Below, piece by piece: positions 15,177-22,123 of a stretch of 64,000 nt of DNA. The stretch is taken from contig CAIWKE010000012.1 of NCBI GenBank assembly GCA_903913215.1, forward strand, positions 62,001 to 126,000, read 5' to 3'. The notes beneath the pieces are model-generated. The model saw nothing but the letters and a program-made list of their open reading frames with translations, did not search any database and was not told where the DNA came from. A program made the position numbers and the translations under genes. This DNA comes from an uncultured Holophagaceae bacterium (GTDB taxonomy: Bacteria; Acidobacteriota; Holophagae; Holophagales; Holophagaceae). The stretch's first letter is position 1. Every line of letters begins with the position of its first letter.

Positions 15177-16252
15177 CAGGCGCCCAGCCCCATCCAGATC
15201 CCCGCCAGCTCCTGGAGGCCTTCGAGGCATTCACCGCCGCATCGGAGCACCTGCAGACCCGCTACGAGGCCCTGCAGGCCCAGCTCGGGCAGCTCCAGGG
15301 CGAGTTGCAGACGGTGCTGGAGGCCGTACCCTTCGCCATCTGGGTGCTGGCCGAGGACGGCTCGCTGCGCTTCACCAACCGGCCCCAGGGCCTTGAGGGC
15401 CGCTTCCTTGAGAATCCGCCCCCCTGGGAGGCGGGTAGCCCAGGCGGCCAGCGCCGCTTCCAGACCCAGGAAGGCCGCGAGCTGATCTTTGAGGAAGAGC
15501 GGCGCTCGGCCCCCCATGGCGGCGCCATCGTCACCCTGCGGGACGTCACGGAGGCCGTGCTCAAGGCCCAGCAGGCCACCCGAGAGGACCGCCTCTCGGC
15601 CATGGGCCGCATGGCTGCGGAGCTGGCCCACGAAATCCGCAATCCACTTGGAAGCCTGGCCCTCTTCTCCGGGATGCTCGTTGAGGATCTGGCGGAACAG
15701 GAGGGCCCCCTGGATCTGGCCCGCAAGATGCAGGAAGGGGTCGGCCGCCTCAACCGCGTCGTGGGCAACACCCTGGCCTTCAGCCGGGATCTGCGACCCA
15801 AGCTGGGCGTGGTCACCCTGCGCCCCTTCTGGGAAGAGGTGCTGCGGAACGCCCCCCTCACGGAGGCGGTGCCCTGGGAGAACCAGATTCCCAAGCAGGC
15901 CACCTGGATCGGTGACCCGGATCTGCTGCGCCAGGTGGCGCAGAACCTCGTGCAGAACGCCAACCGGGCCCTGGAGGACCAGGAGAACCCGCACCTGGTG
16001 CTGGCGGCCGTGAAAGAGCGCCTGGAGGATCGGCCCTGCTGGCATCTCACCCTCTCGGACAACGGTTGTGGCATTCCCCAGGAGGCCCTGGCCAAGGTAT
16101 TCGATCCCTTTTTCAGCACCTTCGGGGGTGGCACGGGCCTGGGCCTGGCGGTCTGCCACCGCATCATCGTGGCCCATGAGGGCCTGCTCTTCATCGAGAG
16201 CCAGGTGGGCCGGGGCACCACCGTGCACCTGCGCCTGGCCGCAGCCCAATAG
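15173..16252 (+). CDS. Sensor histidine kinase (PAS-HisKA-HATPase), soluble
   Basis: A 359-residue cytoplasmic kinase. An N-terminal helical segment leads to a PAS-like domain at about residues 45-130 (VLEAVPFAIWVLAEDGSLRF). HisKA follows with LAHEIRNPLGSLALF and phospho-His 153, then HATPase with NLVQNANRAL, LSDNGCGIP and GTGLGLAVCHRI. The layout resembles FleS/AtoS-type kinases that pair with NtrC-like regulators. The GTG start at 15173 overlaps the HEAT gene stop (GTGA). No response regulator is adjacent, so it is an orphan in gene order. The last gene of the coupled MFS-hutH-HD-HEAT-kinase run. Confidence 0.9.
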   Translation: MTGAQPHPDPRQLLEAFEAFTAASEHLQTRYEALQAQLGQLQGELQTVLEAVPFAIWVLAEDGSLRFTNRPQGLEGRFLENPPPWEAGSPGGQRRFQTQEGRELIFEEERRSAPHGGAIVTLRDVTEAVLKAQQATREDRLSAMGRMAAELAHEIRNPLGSLALFSGMLVEDLAEQEGPLDLARKMQEGVGRLNRVVGNTLAFSRDLRPKLGVVTLRPFWEEVLRNAPLTEAVPWENQIPKQATWIGDPDLLRQVAQNLVQNANRALEDQENPHLVLAAVKERLEDRPCWHLTLSDNGCGIPQEALAKVFDPFFSTFGGGTGLGLAVCHRIIVAHEGLLFIESQVGRGTTVHLRLAAAQ

Positions 16253-16327
16253 AATCCTGGCCCACGCTTGAGCCCAGCGTGACGCTGGTCACAGAACCTG
16301 CGAGGATGGAGAGATCGAGGAGCTTCC

Positions 16328-16852
16328 ATGTCCCTGGCCCATCTCACCCCTGGAAACCAGGCGCCGGAAATCGTGAACGCCATCGTGGAGATTCCCACAG
16401 GCTCCCGCATCAAGTATGAGATCGACCACCACACAGGCCTGGTCCACGTGGATCGTGTGCTCTTCTCCCCCTTCCACTACCCGGCTGAGTACGGCTTCAT
16501 CCCAGGCACCCTGGCCGAGGACGGCGATCCCGCGGACGTGCTGGTGCTCATCAATGGCTCCACCTATCCGGGCGTGGTGATCCGCGCCCGGCCCATCGCC
16601 ATCCTGCGCATGAGCGACGAGAAGGGACGCGATCAGAAGGTCCTGGCCGTGGCCACGGACGATCCCACCTATGCCCACGTGACCTCCCGTACGGACCTGC
16701 CCCCCCACTTCCTGCTGGAGGTGGAGCACTTCTTCCTCACCTACAAGGATCTGGAGCGCAAGACCGTCTCCAGCGATGGCTGGGGCGGCAAGGCCGAGGC
16801 CCACGAGTTCGTCCGGGCCTCCGTGGAGGCCTACAAGAAGGCCAATGGGTAG
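16328..16852 (+). CDS. ppa: Inorganic pyrophosphatase, family I
   Basis: Ppa hydrolyses cytosolic pyrophosphate and so pulls biosynthetic reactions forward. The 174-residue length is standard for bacterial soluble enzymes. The signature EDGDPADVLVL carries the metal-binding Asp residues. EIDHHTGLVHVDRVL and FHYPAEYGFIPGTL match conserved substrate-binding strands. GAGGAG lies five bases before ATG. A HAD phosphatase follows after six bases, so the two are probably co-transcribed. Confidence 0.95.
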   Translation: MSLAHLTPGNQAPEIVNAIVEIPTGSRIKYEIDHHTGLVHVDRVLFSPFHYPAEYGFIPGTLAEDGDPADVLVLINGSTYPGVVIRARPIAILRMSDEKGRDQKVLAVATDDPTYAHVTSRTDLPPHFLLEVEHFFLTYKDLERKTVSSDGWGGKAEAHEFVRASVEAYKKANG

Positions 16853-16858
16853 CGCGGC

Positions 16859-17566
16859 GTGACGGCACCGGAATCAGCCCCAGGGCTGGTCTGCTTTGAC
16901 CTGGACGGGACCCTGGTGGACCCGCTGCTGGGTGTGCGGAACTGCCTGGCCAAGACCTGCGCGGCCTTCGATCTGGCCCTGCCGGACGAGGCCACGGTGC
17001 GGGACTGGATCGGCTTCGGCATGCGGGAATCCCTGAGCACCCTTAAGGGCCTGGAGGAGCCCGCCCGGCTGGAGGCGGCGCTGGAGTTCTACTGGGAGCG
17101 CTACCGCGAGGACGGCGTCTTCGAGCACGAGCTCTATCCGGGCGTCTTCCACTTGCTGCACCGCCTCAAGCGCCAGGGGCACCGCATCTACATCGTGTCC
17201 GCCAAGCCCAGCATCTTCGCCCGCCGCATCGCCTACCAGTTCGACCTGAACCTCATCTTCGACGATATCTTCGGCAGCAGCCTGAAGGGGCGCTGGCAGC
17301 CCAAGACTGAAGTCATCGCGGGTCTGGTTCAGCGGGGCACGGTCTGGGCCGGCGGGGTCTTCATCGGCGACCGCGGCGTGGACATGGTGGCCGCCCGGGA
17401 TCACGGCCTGGAGGCCATCGGCGTGGGCTGGGGCTACGGCAGCCTGGAGGAACTCCAGGGCGCAGGGGCCGAGCGCATTTTCCCATCGGTGGCCGACCTG
17501 GATGCCTGGCTGAAGGTACGCTTCCCGCAGCCAGAACGCTTCGACGCCTTCAGCCGGTCGGAGTAG
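16859..17566 (+). CDS. HAD-superfamily phosphatase (Gph-like)
   Basis: A 235-residue HAD hydrolase. Motif I is CFDLDGTLVDPLLG, with both catalytic Asp residues. The alpha-helical cap (about residues 25-100) is of the phosphoglycolate-phosphatase type. Motif II lies in IYIVSAKP, and motif IV is GDRGVDMVAARDHGLEAIGV. It starts with GTG 16859 right after ppa. Its 3' end runs 17 bases into the convergent LolA-like gene. Phosphoglycolate is the most common substrate for this subfamily, but pyrophosphatase or nucleotidase activity is possible. Confidence 0.85.
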   Translation: MTAPESAPGLVCFDLDGTLVDPLLGVRNCLAKTCAAFDLALPDEATVRDWIGFGMRESLSTLKGLEEPARLEAALEFYWERYREDGVFEHELYPGVFHLLHRLKRQGHRIYIVSAKPSIFARRIAYQFDLNLIFDDIFGSSLKGRWQPKTEVIAGLVQRGTVWAGGVFIGDRGVDMVAARDHGLEAIGVGWGYGSLEELQGAGAERIFPSVADLDAWLKVRFPQPERFDAFSRSE

Positions 17567-18131
17567 CCCAGCGGGTGCCCGTAGGCAGGTTGGGGCGGAA
17601 GGTACTGGGGGGCTGGGCGGCGGGCACCTTGGCATCCAGCAGTTCCAGTTTCTGCTTGGCTCCGCTGGTATCGGTCCACTCCACCGTATGCAGCAGGCCG
17701 CCCCGCCCTGTGGCTCTCAGCTCGGGCAGTCCCGTCTCCCGTGGCAGCAGGCGCAAACCCTCGCCGCCGAAGGCTTCGACGCGGTAGAGCCGCTCCAGCC
17801 GGGCCGGCTCCAGGAGGATGCCCAACAAAGGGAAATCCCGCACGGCCCGGGCCAGTTCCACGCGCTGGGCCGTGCGCGTGTCGGGATCGTACTGCACCAG
17901 ACTGCGGCCATCGCAGGTGACCGTGAGGCCGCCCGCGTAGCTGACCTTGAGGCGCCCGCCAGGGGCCAGAAGGAGCTGGCCCTCCCGCTTGAGCTTGCCG
18001 AAGACCAGGCTCTCACTCTCCTGACGGAACCGGGACTCCAGCGCGGGCTTGCGCGAGAACGTGTTCCACCAGCCCGGCAGAGCCGCCAGCAAGGGGGCCA
18101 CGGCCAGGACTGCCACCAGCAGGGGACGCAA
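17550..18131 (-). CDS. LolA-like outer-membrane lipoprotein carrier family protein
   Basis: A 193-residue exported protein. A signal peptide (LLVAVLAVAPLLAALPG) is followed by LESRFRQESESLVFGKLKREGQLLL and GRLKVSY. This is the beta-sheet pattern of LolA, which shuttles lipoproteins across the periplasm. DGRSLVQYDPDTRTAQ also fits LolA. The start is TTG 18131, one base past the stop of the GTPase gene, with GGAA upstream. No lolB or lolCDE is nearby. LolA paralogues serve glycolipid or other lipid export in some bacteria, so the exact cargo is open. The 3' end overlaps the HAD gene by 17 bases. Confidence 0.75.
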   Translation of the reverse strand: MRPLLVAVLAVAPLLAALPGWWNTFSRKPALESRFRQESESLVFGKLKREGQLLLAPGGRLKVSYAGGLTVTCDGRSLVQYDPDTRTAQRVELARAVRDFPLLGILLEPARLERLYRVEAFGGEGLRLLPRETGLPELRATGRGGLLHTVEWTDTSGAKQKLELLDAKVPAAQPPSTFRPNLPTGTRWATPTG

Positions 18132-18132
18132 C

Positions 18133-19443
18133 TCAGTTCCGCTTCATTTCAACGCTGAGCTTTGCCGTGCTGCCCTTGACCGGGGCAGGCCGGTGGATCT
18201 GGCCCTCGCTCACCACCACGCCCCGGTGGCGCAGTTGGACCACAACCTCCAGCTCGCCATCCAACTCGGCTGGCACCTCCAGGCGCAGCACCGAGGGAGC
18301 GCCGGAGCGGCCCGCGAGGGTCAGCTCGCCCAGCAGAGAGTTGATCGCATCGCTGGCCTCATGGCCCCTGGGCTTCAGGACGGGCTTGCGGACCTCCTGG
18401 TGCAGCGAGGAGGCCAGTCCAGCCAGTGGATCCATCCGTGGCCCGGTCTTGGGGCGCGGGGCGACTGGAAGGGGCGCCGGGGGAGGCTCGTGGACGGGTT
18501 CGGATTCTTGAGTGGGCTCAGGCTCTGGAGTGTGTTCGGGCTCTGGAACGTGTTCGATGACGGGTTCAGGCGCCGGTGGATTGAACTCCTCCATGAAGGC
18601 CTGGCTTGGCGTTGGGTCAGCTTCCATCAGGAAGCCCAGCTCCTCCGAGACAGGCTCCGGAGGTTCAGGCAGGATGGGGGCCTCGATGAGGAAGCCGATG
18701 TCGTCATCGTCGTCAGCCAGGGGCTCAGCAGGTGGGGCGGCAGGAGCGGGCTCCTCAAGATCCAGCAAGTCCGACACGGAAGGCAGATCCGAAAGGGTGA
18801 GCGCCGCCGGGGCTGGGCGGACGGGGGCGGGCACCTGGGTCGCAGCCCCCTCCTCCAGCACGTGAGCCTTGATGTGCGAAAGCGCCAGCTTGGTGATGCC
18901 ACGCAGGGTTTCAAAAACCCCCGTGCCATCCGAAGCCACGGATTGGAAGCTCGGCAGTCCCCGGGGGTTGAAGGTGCTCTCCAGTTGGTCGATGGAGACG
19001 ACGTTCTTGAGGTCCCGCTTGTTCCACTGGAAGACCGTGGGAATCTCACCCAGCACCAGGCCCAGTTCCCGGAGGTTTTCCTCGAGGTTCAGGTAGCTCT
19101 CCCGGCAGGCATCGACCATGGCGGTCTGGCTGTCCACCACGAAGACAATGCCGTCCACACCCTTGAGCACGAGCTTGCGGGTGCTGTTGTAGAAGACCTG
19201 GCCCGGCACTGTGTAGAGCTGGAGTTTGGTCTTGAAGCCACCCACCATGCCCACGTCCAGGGGCAGGAGGTCGAAGAAGAGGGTTCGATCGGTCTCGGTG
19301 TTGAGGCTCACCATCTCGCCCCGGGCCTTCTGGCTGGTGCTGCCGTAGATGGTGTTGAGGTTGGTGGTCTTGCCGCACAGACCGGGCCCGTAGTAGACGA
19401 TTTTCGTCGTCATCTGCCGGGTGGCATGATTGAAGAACACCAT
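18133..19443 (-). CDS. MglA-like Ras-family GTPase with long C-terminal tail
   Basis: Residues 1-195 form a bacterial small GTPase of the MglA/gliding group. G1 is GPGLCGKTTNL and G3 is the MglA-type TVPGQVFYN. G4 is NKRD. MglA switches cell polarity and type IV pilus or gliding machinery. The protein has 436 residues instead of about 195. The extra tail starts with a Pro/Ala/Glu-rich region holding two similar patches, DIGFLIEAP and ELGFLMEAD. A Glu-Pro repeat segment follows, and a final domain of about 60 residues (SVLRLEVPAELDGELEVVVQ) looks like beta-sandwich. It is the first gene of a pair with the LolA-like gene. No MglB is nearby. Confidence 0.88.
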   Translation of the reverse strand: MVFFNHATRQMTTKIVYYGPGLCGKTTNLNTIYGSTSQKARGEMVSLNTETDRTLFFDLLPLDVGMVGGFKTKLQLYTVPGQVFYNSTRKLVLKGVDGIVFVVDSQTAMVDACRESYLNLEENLRELGLVLGEIPTVFQWNKRDLKNVVSIDQLESTFNPRGLPSFQSVASDGTGVFETLRGITKLALSHIKAHVLEEGAATQVPAPVRPAPAALTLSDLPSVSDLLDLEEPAPAAPPAEPLADDDDDIGFLIEAPILPEPPEPVSEELGFLMEADPTPSQAFMEEFNPPAPEPVIEHVPEPEHTPEPEPTQESEPVHEPPPAPLPVAPRPKTGPRMDPLAGLASSLHQEVRKPVLKPRGHEASDAINSLLGELTLAGRSGAPSVLRLEVPAELDGELEVVVQLRHRGVVVSEGQIHRPAPVKGSTAKLSVEMKRN

Positions 19444-19514
19444 TTCATGACCTTTCGGGAACCCTGAAGTCTAGCCCGGAAGCTCAGTCGACTCAATGCA
19501 AATGCTAGAAATGC

Positions 19515-20027
19515 CTAGGACATTCCCTTCAGGAACCCAAGCACCTGCCGGTCGTGCTCCTGGGTCTGGACGTCCGTGAGGACCTTGCGCACGATGCCCT
19601 GGCGATCGATGAGGAACGTGACCCGCTTGGCGAAGCCCACAATGGGCATCTTCACCCCGTAGGCCTCGATGATGCGCTTGTCTGGGTCCGCCAGAATGCT
19701 GAAAGGCAGATGGTATTTCTCGGCGAAGGCCTTGTGGCTGAGGCCCGTGTCGGCGCTCACACCCAACACCACGGCACCTGCGGCCTGGAGGGTGGCAAAG
19801 CCGTCCCGCAGGCTGCAGGCCTCGGCGGTGCAGCCCGGCGTGTCGTCCTTGGGGTAGAAGTAGAGAATCACCTTCGCCTTGCCCTGGTAGTCCGCCAGCC
19901 GCACCTGGGCCCCGTGCTGGTCCTGAGCCTCGAAGGCTGGGGCCTTCATCCCCTCCCGCACCTCTGCGGCTGAAGCCAAGCCAAGCATCGCCATGATCCC
20001 CACGCCTATCCTCCAGTTCCTTCTCAT
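19515..20027 (-). CDS. Periplasmic peroxiredoxin (PrxQ/BCP type)
   Basis: A 170-residue thiol peroxidase of the AhpC/TSA superfamily. It reduces hydroperoxides by means of a peroxidatic Cys. The active-site segment YPKDDTPGCTAEACSLRD places the peroxidatic Cys at 66 and the PrxQ-type resolving Cys at 71. ATG 20027 is preceded by GGAGA and gives a signal peptide (MRRNWRIGVGIMAMLGLASA), so export is likely, which is unusual for PrxQ. The frame is open further upstream, but that extension would remove the signal peptide from the N-terminus and overlap the leuB-like gene. It is divergent from that gene. Confidence 0.88.
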   Translation of the reverse strand: MRRNWRIGVGIMAMLGLASAAEVREGMKAPAFEAQDQHGAQVRLADYQGKAKVILYFYPKDDTPGCTAEACSLRDGFATLQAAGAVVLGVSADTGLSHKAFAEKYHLPFSILADPDKRIIEAYGVKMPIVGFAKRVTFLIDRQGIVRKVLTDVQTQEHDRQVLGFLKGMS

Positions 20028-20087
20028 GCCAGTCTCCGTGAAGGGGTGGATTGTGGCACCATCGCCATAGAAACGGGAGATTGAGAT

Positions 20088-21116
20088 TTGGACAATTCCA
20101 CGCGCATCGCCCTCCTGCCGGGCGACGGGGTTGGCCCCGAAGTCATGGACGAGGTCCGGCCCTGCCTGGCTTGGGCCGAGGCCCGGGGGCGCCGCCTGGT
20201 GCTCCTCGACCTGCCCCACGGGGCAGACCACTGCCTGGCCACCGGCGAAACCCTGTCCGAGGCGGTCTTCCTGGAGTTGCGGGATCGCTGTGATGCCATC
20301 CTTTTCGGCGCGGTGGGTGATCCCCGCCTCCCCGATGGCCGCCATGCGGAGCAGATCCTGCTCCGCCTGCGCCAGGACCTGGAACTCACCGTGAACTTCC
20401 GGCCCTGCCGCCCGGTGGTGGTGGGCTCAGACCCGACCATCGACATCGAGGTCTTCCGCGAGAACACCGAAGGGCCCTATTGCCTGCAGGGCACCACGGA
20501 ACCGGGCCGGGCCGTGGACTTCGCCATCCACACGGAGCCCGCGGTCCGGCGCCTCCTGGAGGCGGCCTTCCAGCGCGCCGCGGCCCGGGGGCACAGCCTC
20601 ACCCTGGCTCACAAAGCCAACGTGCTCAAGCACGGCCACGGGCTCTGGATGCGGGTCTTCGGAGACCTGCTGGCCCTGTACCCCCAGGTGGTCGCCAAGG
20701 CGCTGCACGCGGATGCCCTGCTCTGCGCCCTGGTGCAGGATCCGCGGGCCTTCGGCCTCATCGCCGCAGACAACTACCTGGGCGATCTCATCAGCGACCT
20801 CACGGCCGCCTACAACGGGGGCATGGGTGTGGCGCCCTCACTCAGCTGGGCCCCTCACCACCCATTCCGTTGCAACGCCCTGGCGGAGCCCGTCCATGGC
20901 TCCGCACCGGACATCGCGGGCCAGGGTCTGGCCAACCCCGTGGGCATGTTCCTCAGCACCGCCCTGCTCTTCCGCCACCTGGCCTGGGAGGCGGAAGCCC
21001 TCGCCCTGGAAGACGCCGTAGCAGGTGCCCTGAAGGCCGGTGCAGCCACACGGGATCTGGGCGGGCAACTCAGCACCAAGGCCATGGGCGAGGCAGTCCG
21101 GGCGAGGCTGAGCTGA
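20088..21116 (+). CDS. leuB: 3-isopropylmalate/isocitrate dehydrogenase family protein
   Basis: An NAD(P)-dependent beta-decarboxylating dehydrogenase, 342 residues. Family marks are LLPGDGVGPEVMDEV, LFGAVGDPRLPDG, the substrate-binding RQDLELTVNFRPCRP and FRENTEGPY. ADNYLGDLISDL supplies metal ligands, and EPVHGSAPDIAGQGLANP is the NAD-binding end. The RLRQDLEL pattern favours 3-isopropylmalate dehydrogenase (leucine synthesis) of the actinobacterial/archaeal-like branch over isocitrate or tartrate dehydrogenase. The start is TTG 20088. No leuA, leuC or leuD is adjacent, so the specific substrate stays an inference. Confidence 0.85.
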   Translation: MDNSTRIALLPGDGVGPEVMDEVRPCLAWAEARGRRLVLLDLPHGADHCLATGETLSEAVFLELRDRCDAILFGAVGDPRLPDGRHAEQILLRLRQDLELTVNFRPCRPVVVGSDPTIDIEVFRENTEGPYCLQGTTEPGRAVDFAIHTEPAVRRLLEAAFQRAAARGHSLTLAHKANVLKHGHGLWMRVFGDLLALYPQVVAKALHADALLCALVQDPRAFGLIAADNYLGDLISDLTAAYNGGMGVAPSLSWAPHHPFRCNALAEPVHGSAPDIAGQGLANPVGMFLSTALLFRHLAWEAEALALEDAVAGALKAGAATRDLGGQLSTKAMGEAVRARLS

Positions 21117-21245
21117 AAGAAATTTCAAAGCCGGGAAGACCATGAAGGAAGAGAAGGCTCAGAATTCGCGAGGAACCCTTCTGTCTTCAGTGTCCGTGGT
21201 ATTCCTGTCTCCATGGTTGGTTATTGTTCGCCGTGCACAAGCGGA

Positions 21246-21911
21246 CTAGCAGCTCCGCATGACGCCCACGAGGACGCCCTGGATGTCGATGCGCTGGGGC
21301 GGGTAGCAATGGGGCTGGAGCTCGGTGTTGTGGGGGATGAGCCAGACGCCCTTGGTGTCCCGGCGAAACTCCTTGAGGGTGACCTCCTCCTGATCTATGA
21401 GGGCCACGACGCGGTCGCCGTTGCGATAGTCGCCCTTGCGCTGCAGCACCACCAGGTCGCCGTCGAGGATGGCGTCGTCGATCATGGAGTCACCCCGCAC
21501 CCGCAGGACGAAGAGCTCCTCCCGCTGGCGGTGGATGCTGTTGGGCACCTCGATGGGCAGAGCGCGGCTCTCGGGCAGGATGGGTGAGCCCGCAGCCACA
21601 TCGCCGCAGAAGGGGAAGATCCGCACTGAGGTGGGAAGCTCGGCCCGGGATTCCTGACGGGCGGTCTGGAGGGGAGTGATTCCAGGCTCAGCTTCCGCTG
21701 CCACGACCAGATTGTTCCCCTTTCCGTGGCTGCGCACGAGGAAGCCCTTGTCCATAAGGTGCTGGACGTGCTTGTGGATGGTGGAGACGGCACTGGAGCC
21801 CACCCCCTTGGCAATTTCGGCCAGGGTGGGGCTACGCCCTTCGTCTTCCACGAATACGCGGATGAACTTCAGGACGGCCTGTTGGCGTTTGGTGAGATCG
21901 CTGGCTTTCAT
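21246..21911 (-). CDS. lexA: LexA repressor, SOS regulator
   Basis: LexA represses SOS genes and cleaves itself when RecA filaments form. This 221-residue protein has a winged-helix N-terminus (LTKRQQAVLKFIRVF, RSPTLAEIAKGVG, STIHKHVQHLMDKGFL). The self-cleavage site Ala107-Gly108 lies in CGDVAAGSP, and the catalytic Ser142 (RGDSMID) and Lys180 (EVTLKEF) are present. The start was set at ATG 21911 (MKASDLTK); an upstream in-frame start would add residues unlike the family. A TTGACG/TACCTT promoter ends about 7 bases before the ATG. Confidence 0.95.
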   Translation of the reverse strand: MKASDLTKRQQAVLKFIRVFVEDEGRSPTLAEIAKGVGSSAVSTIHKHVQHLMDKGFLVRSHGKGNNLVVAAEAEPGITPLQTARQESRAELPTSVRIFPFCGDVAAGSPILPESRALPIEVPNSIHRQREELFVLRVRGDSMIDDAILDGDLVVLQRKGDYRNGDRVVALIDQEEVTLKEFRRDTKGVWLIPHNTELQPHCYPPQRIDIQGVLVGVMRSC

Positions 21912-21918
21912 GGGTTCC

Positions 21919-21947
21919 AAGGTAGGTGTGGAGGCCCAGGTCGTCAA
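21919..21947 (-). promoter_or_regulatory. Predicted lexA promoter with very short leader
   Basis: On the minus strand, TTGACG (21947-21942) and TACCTT (21924-21919) are spaced by 17 bases. Only GGAACCC separates the -10 from the ATG, so transcription should start at or within a few bases of the start codon. No clear LexA operator is recognised, since the box of this phylum is not known to me. Confidence 0.5.
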
Positions 21948-22123
21948 TCCCTTTTTTTTCGCTTTATTTCAGACATCCATTTCCTCAGCCTCAAGACCTG
22001 AGATGGAACCCGGCTCCGGGCTCTGCCATACTGAAAAACGGCCTTGAGGGTCAATGATTTACGCCCCCTTCGTCATCTTTCCGCCTGCTGCAATTCCCCG
22101 TCCGGAATCAGAAAGGAGTCCCC

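Noticed and set aside
17550-17566. Frameshift at the HAD/LolA-like junction
   Set aside because: The 17-base overlap is between convergent genes, each with a complete family-length product, so no frame error is needed.
19515-20345. N-terminal extension of the peroxiredoxin to 276 residues
   Set aside because: The extension overlaps the leuB-like gene and has no family similarity; ATG 20027 has a ribosome-binding site and begins a signal peptide.
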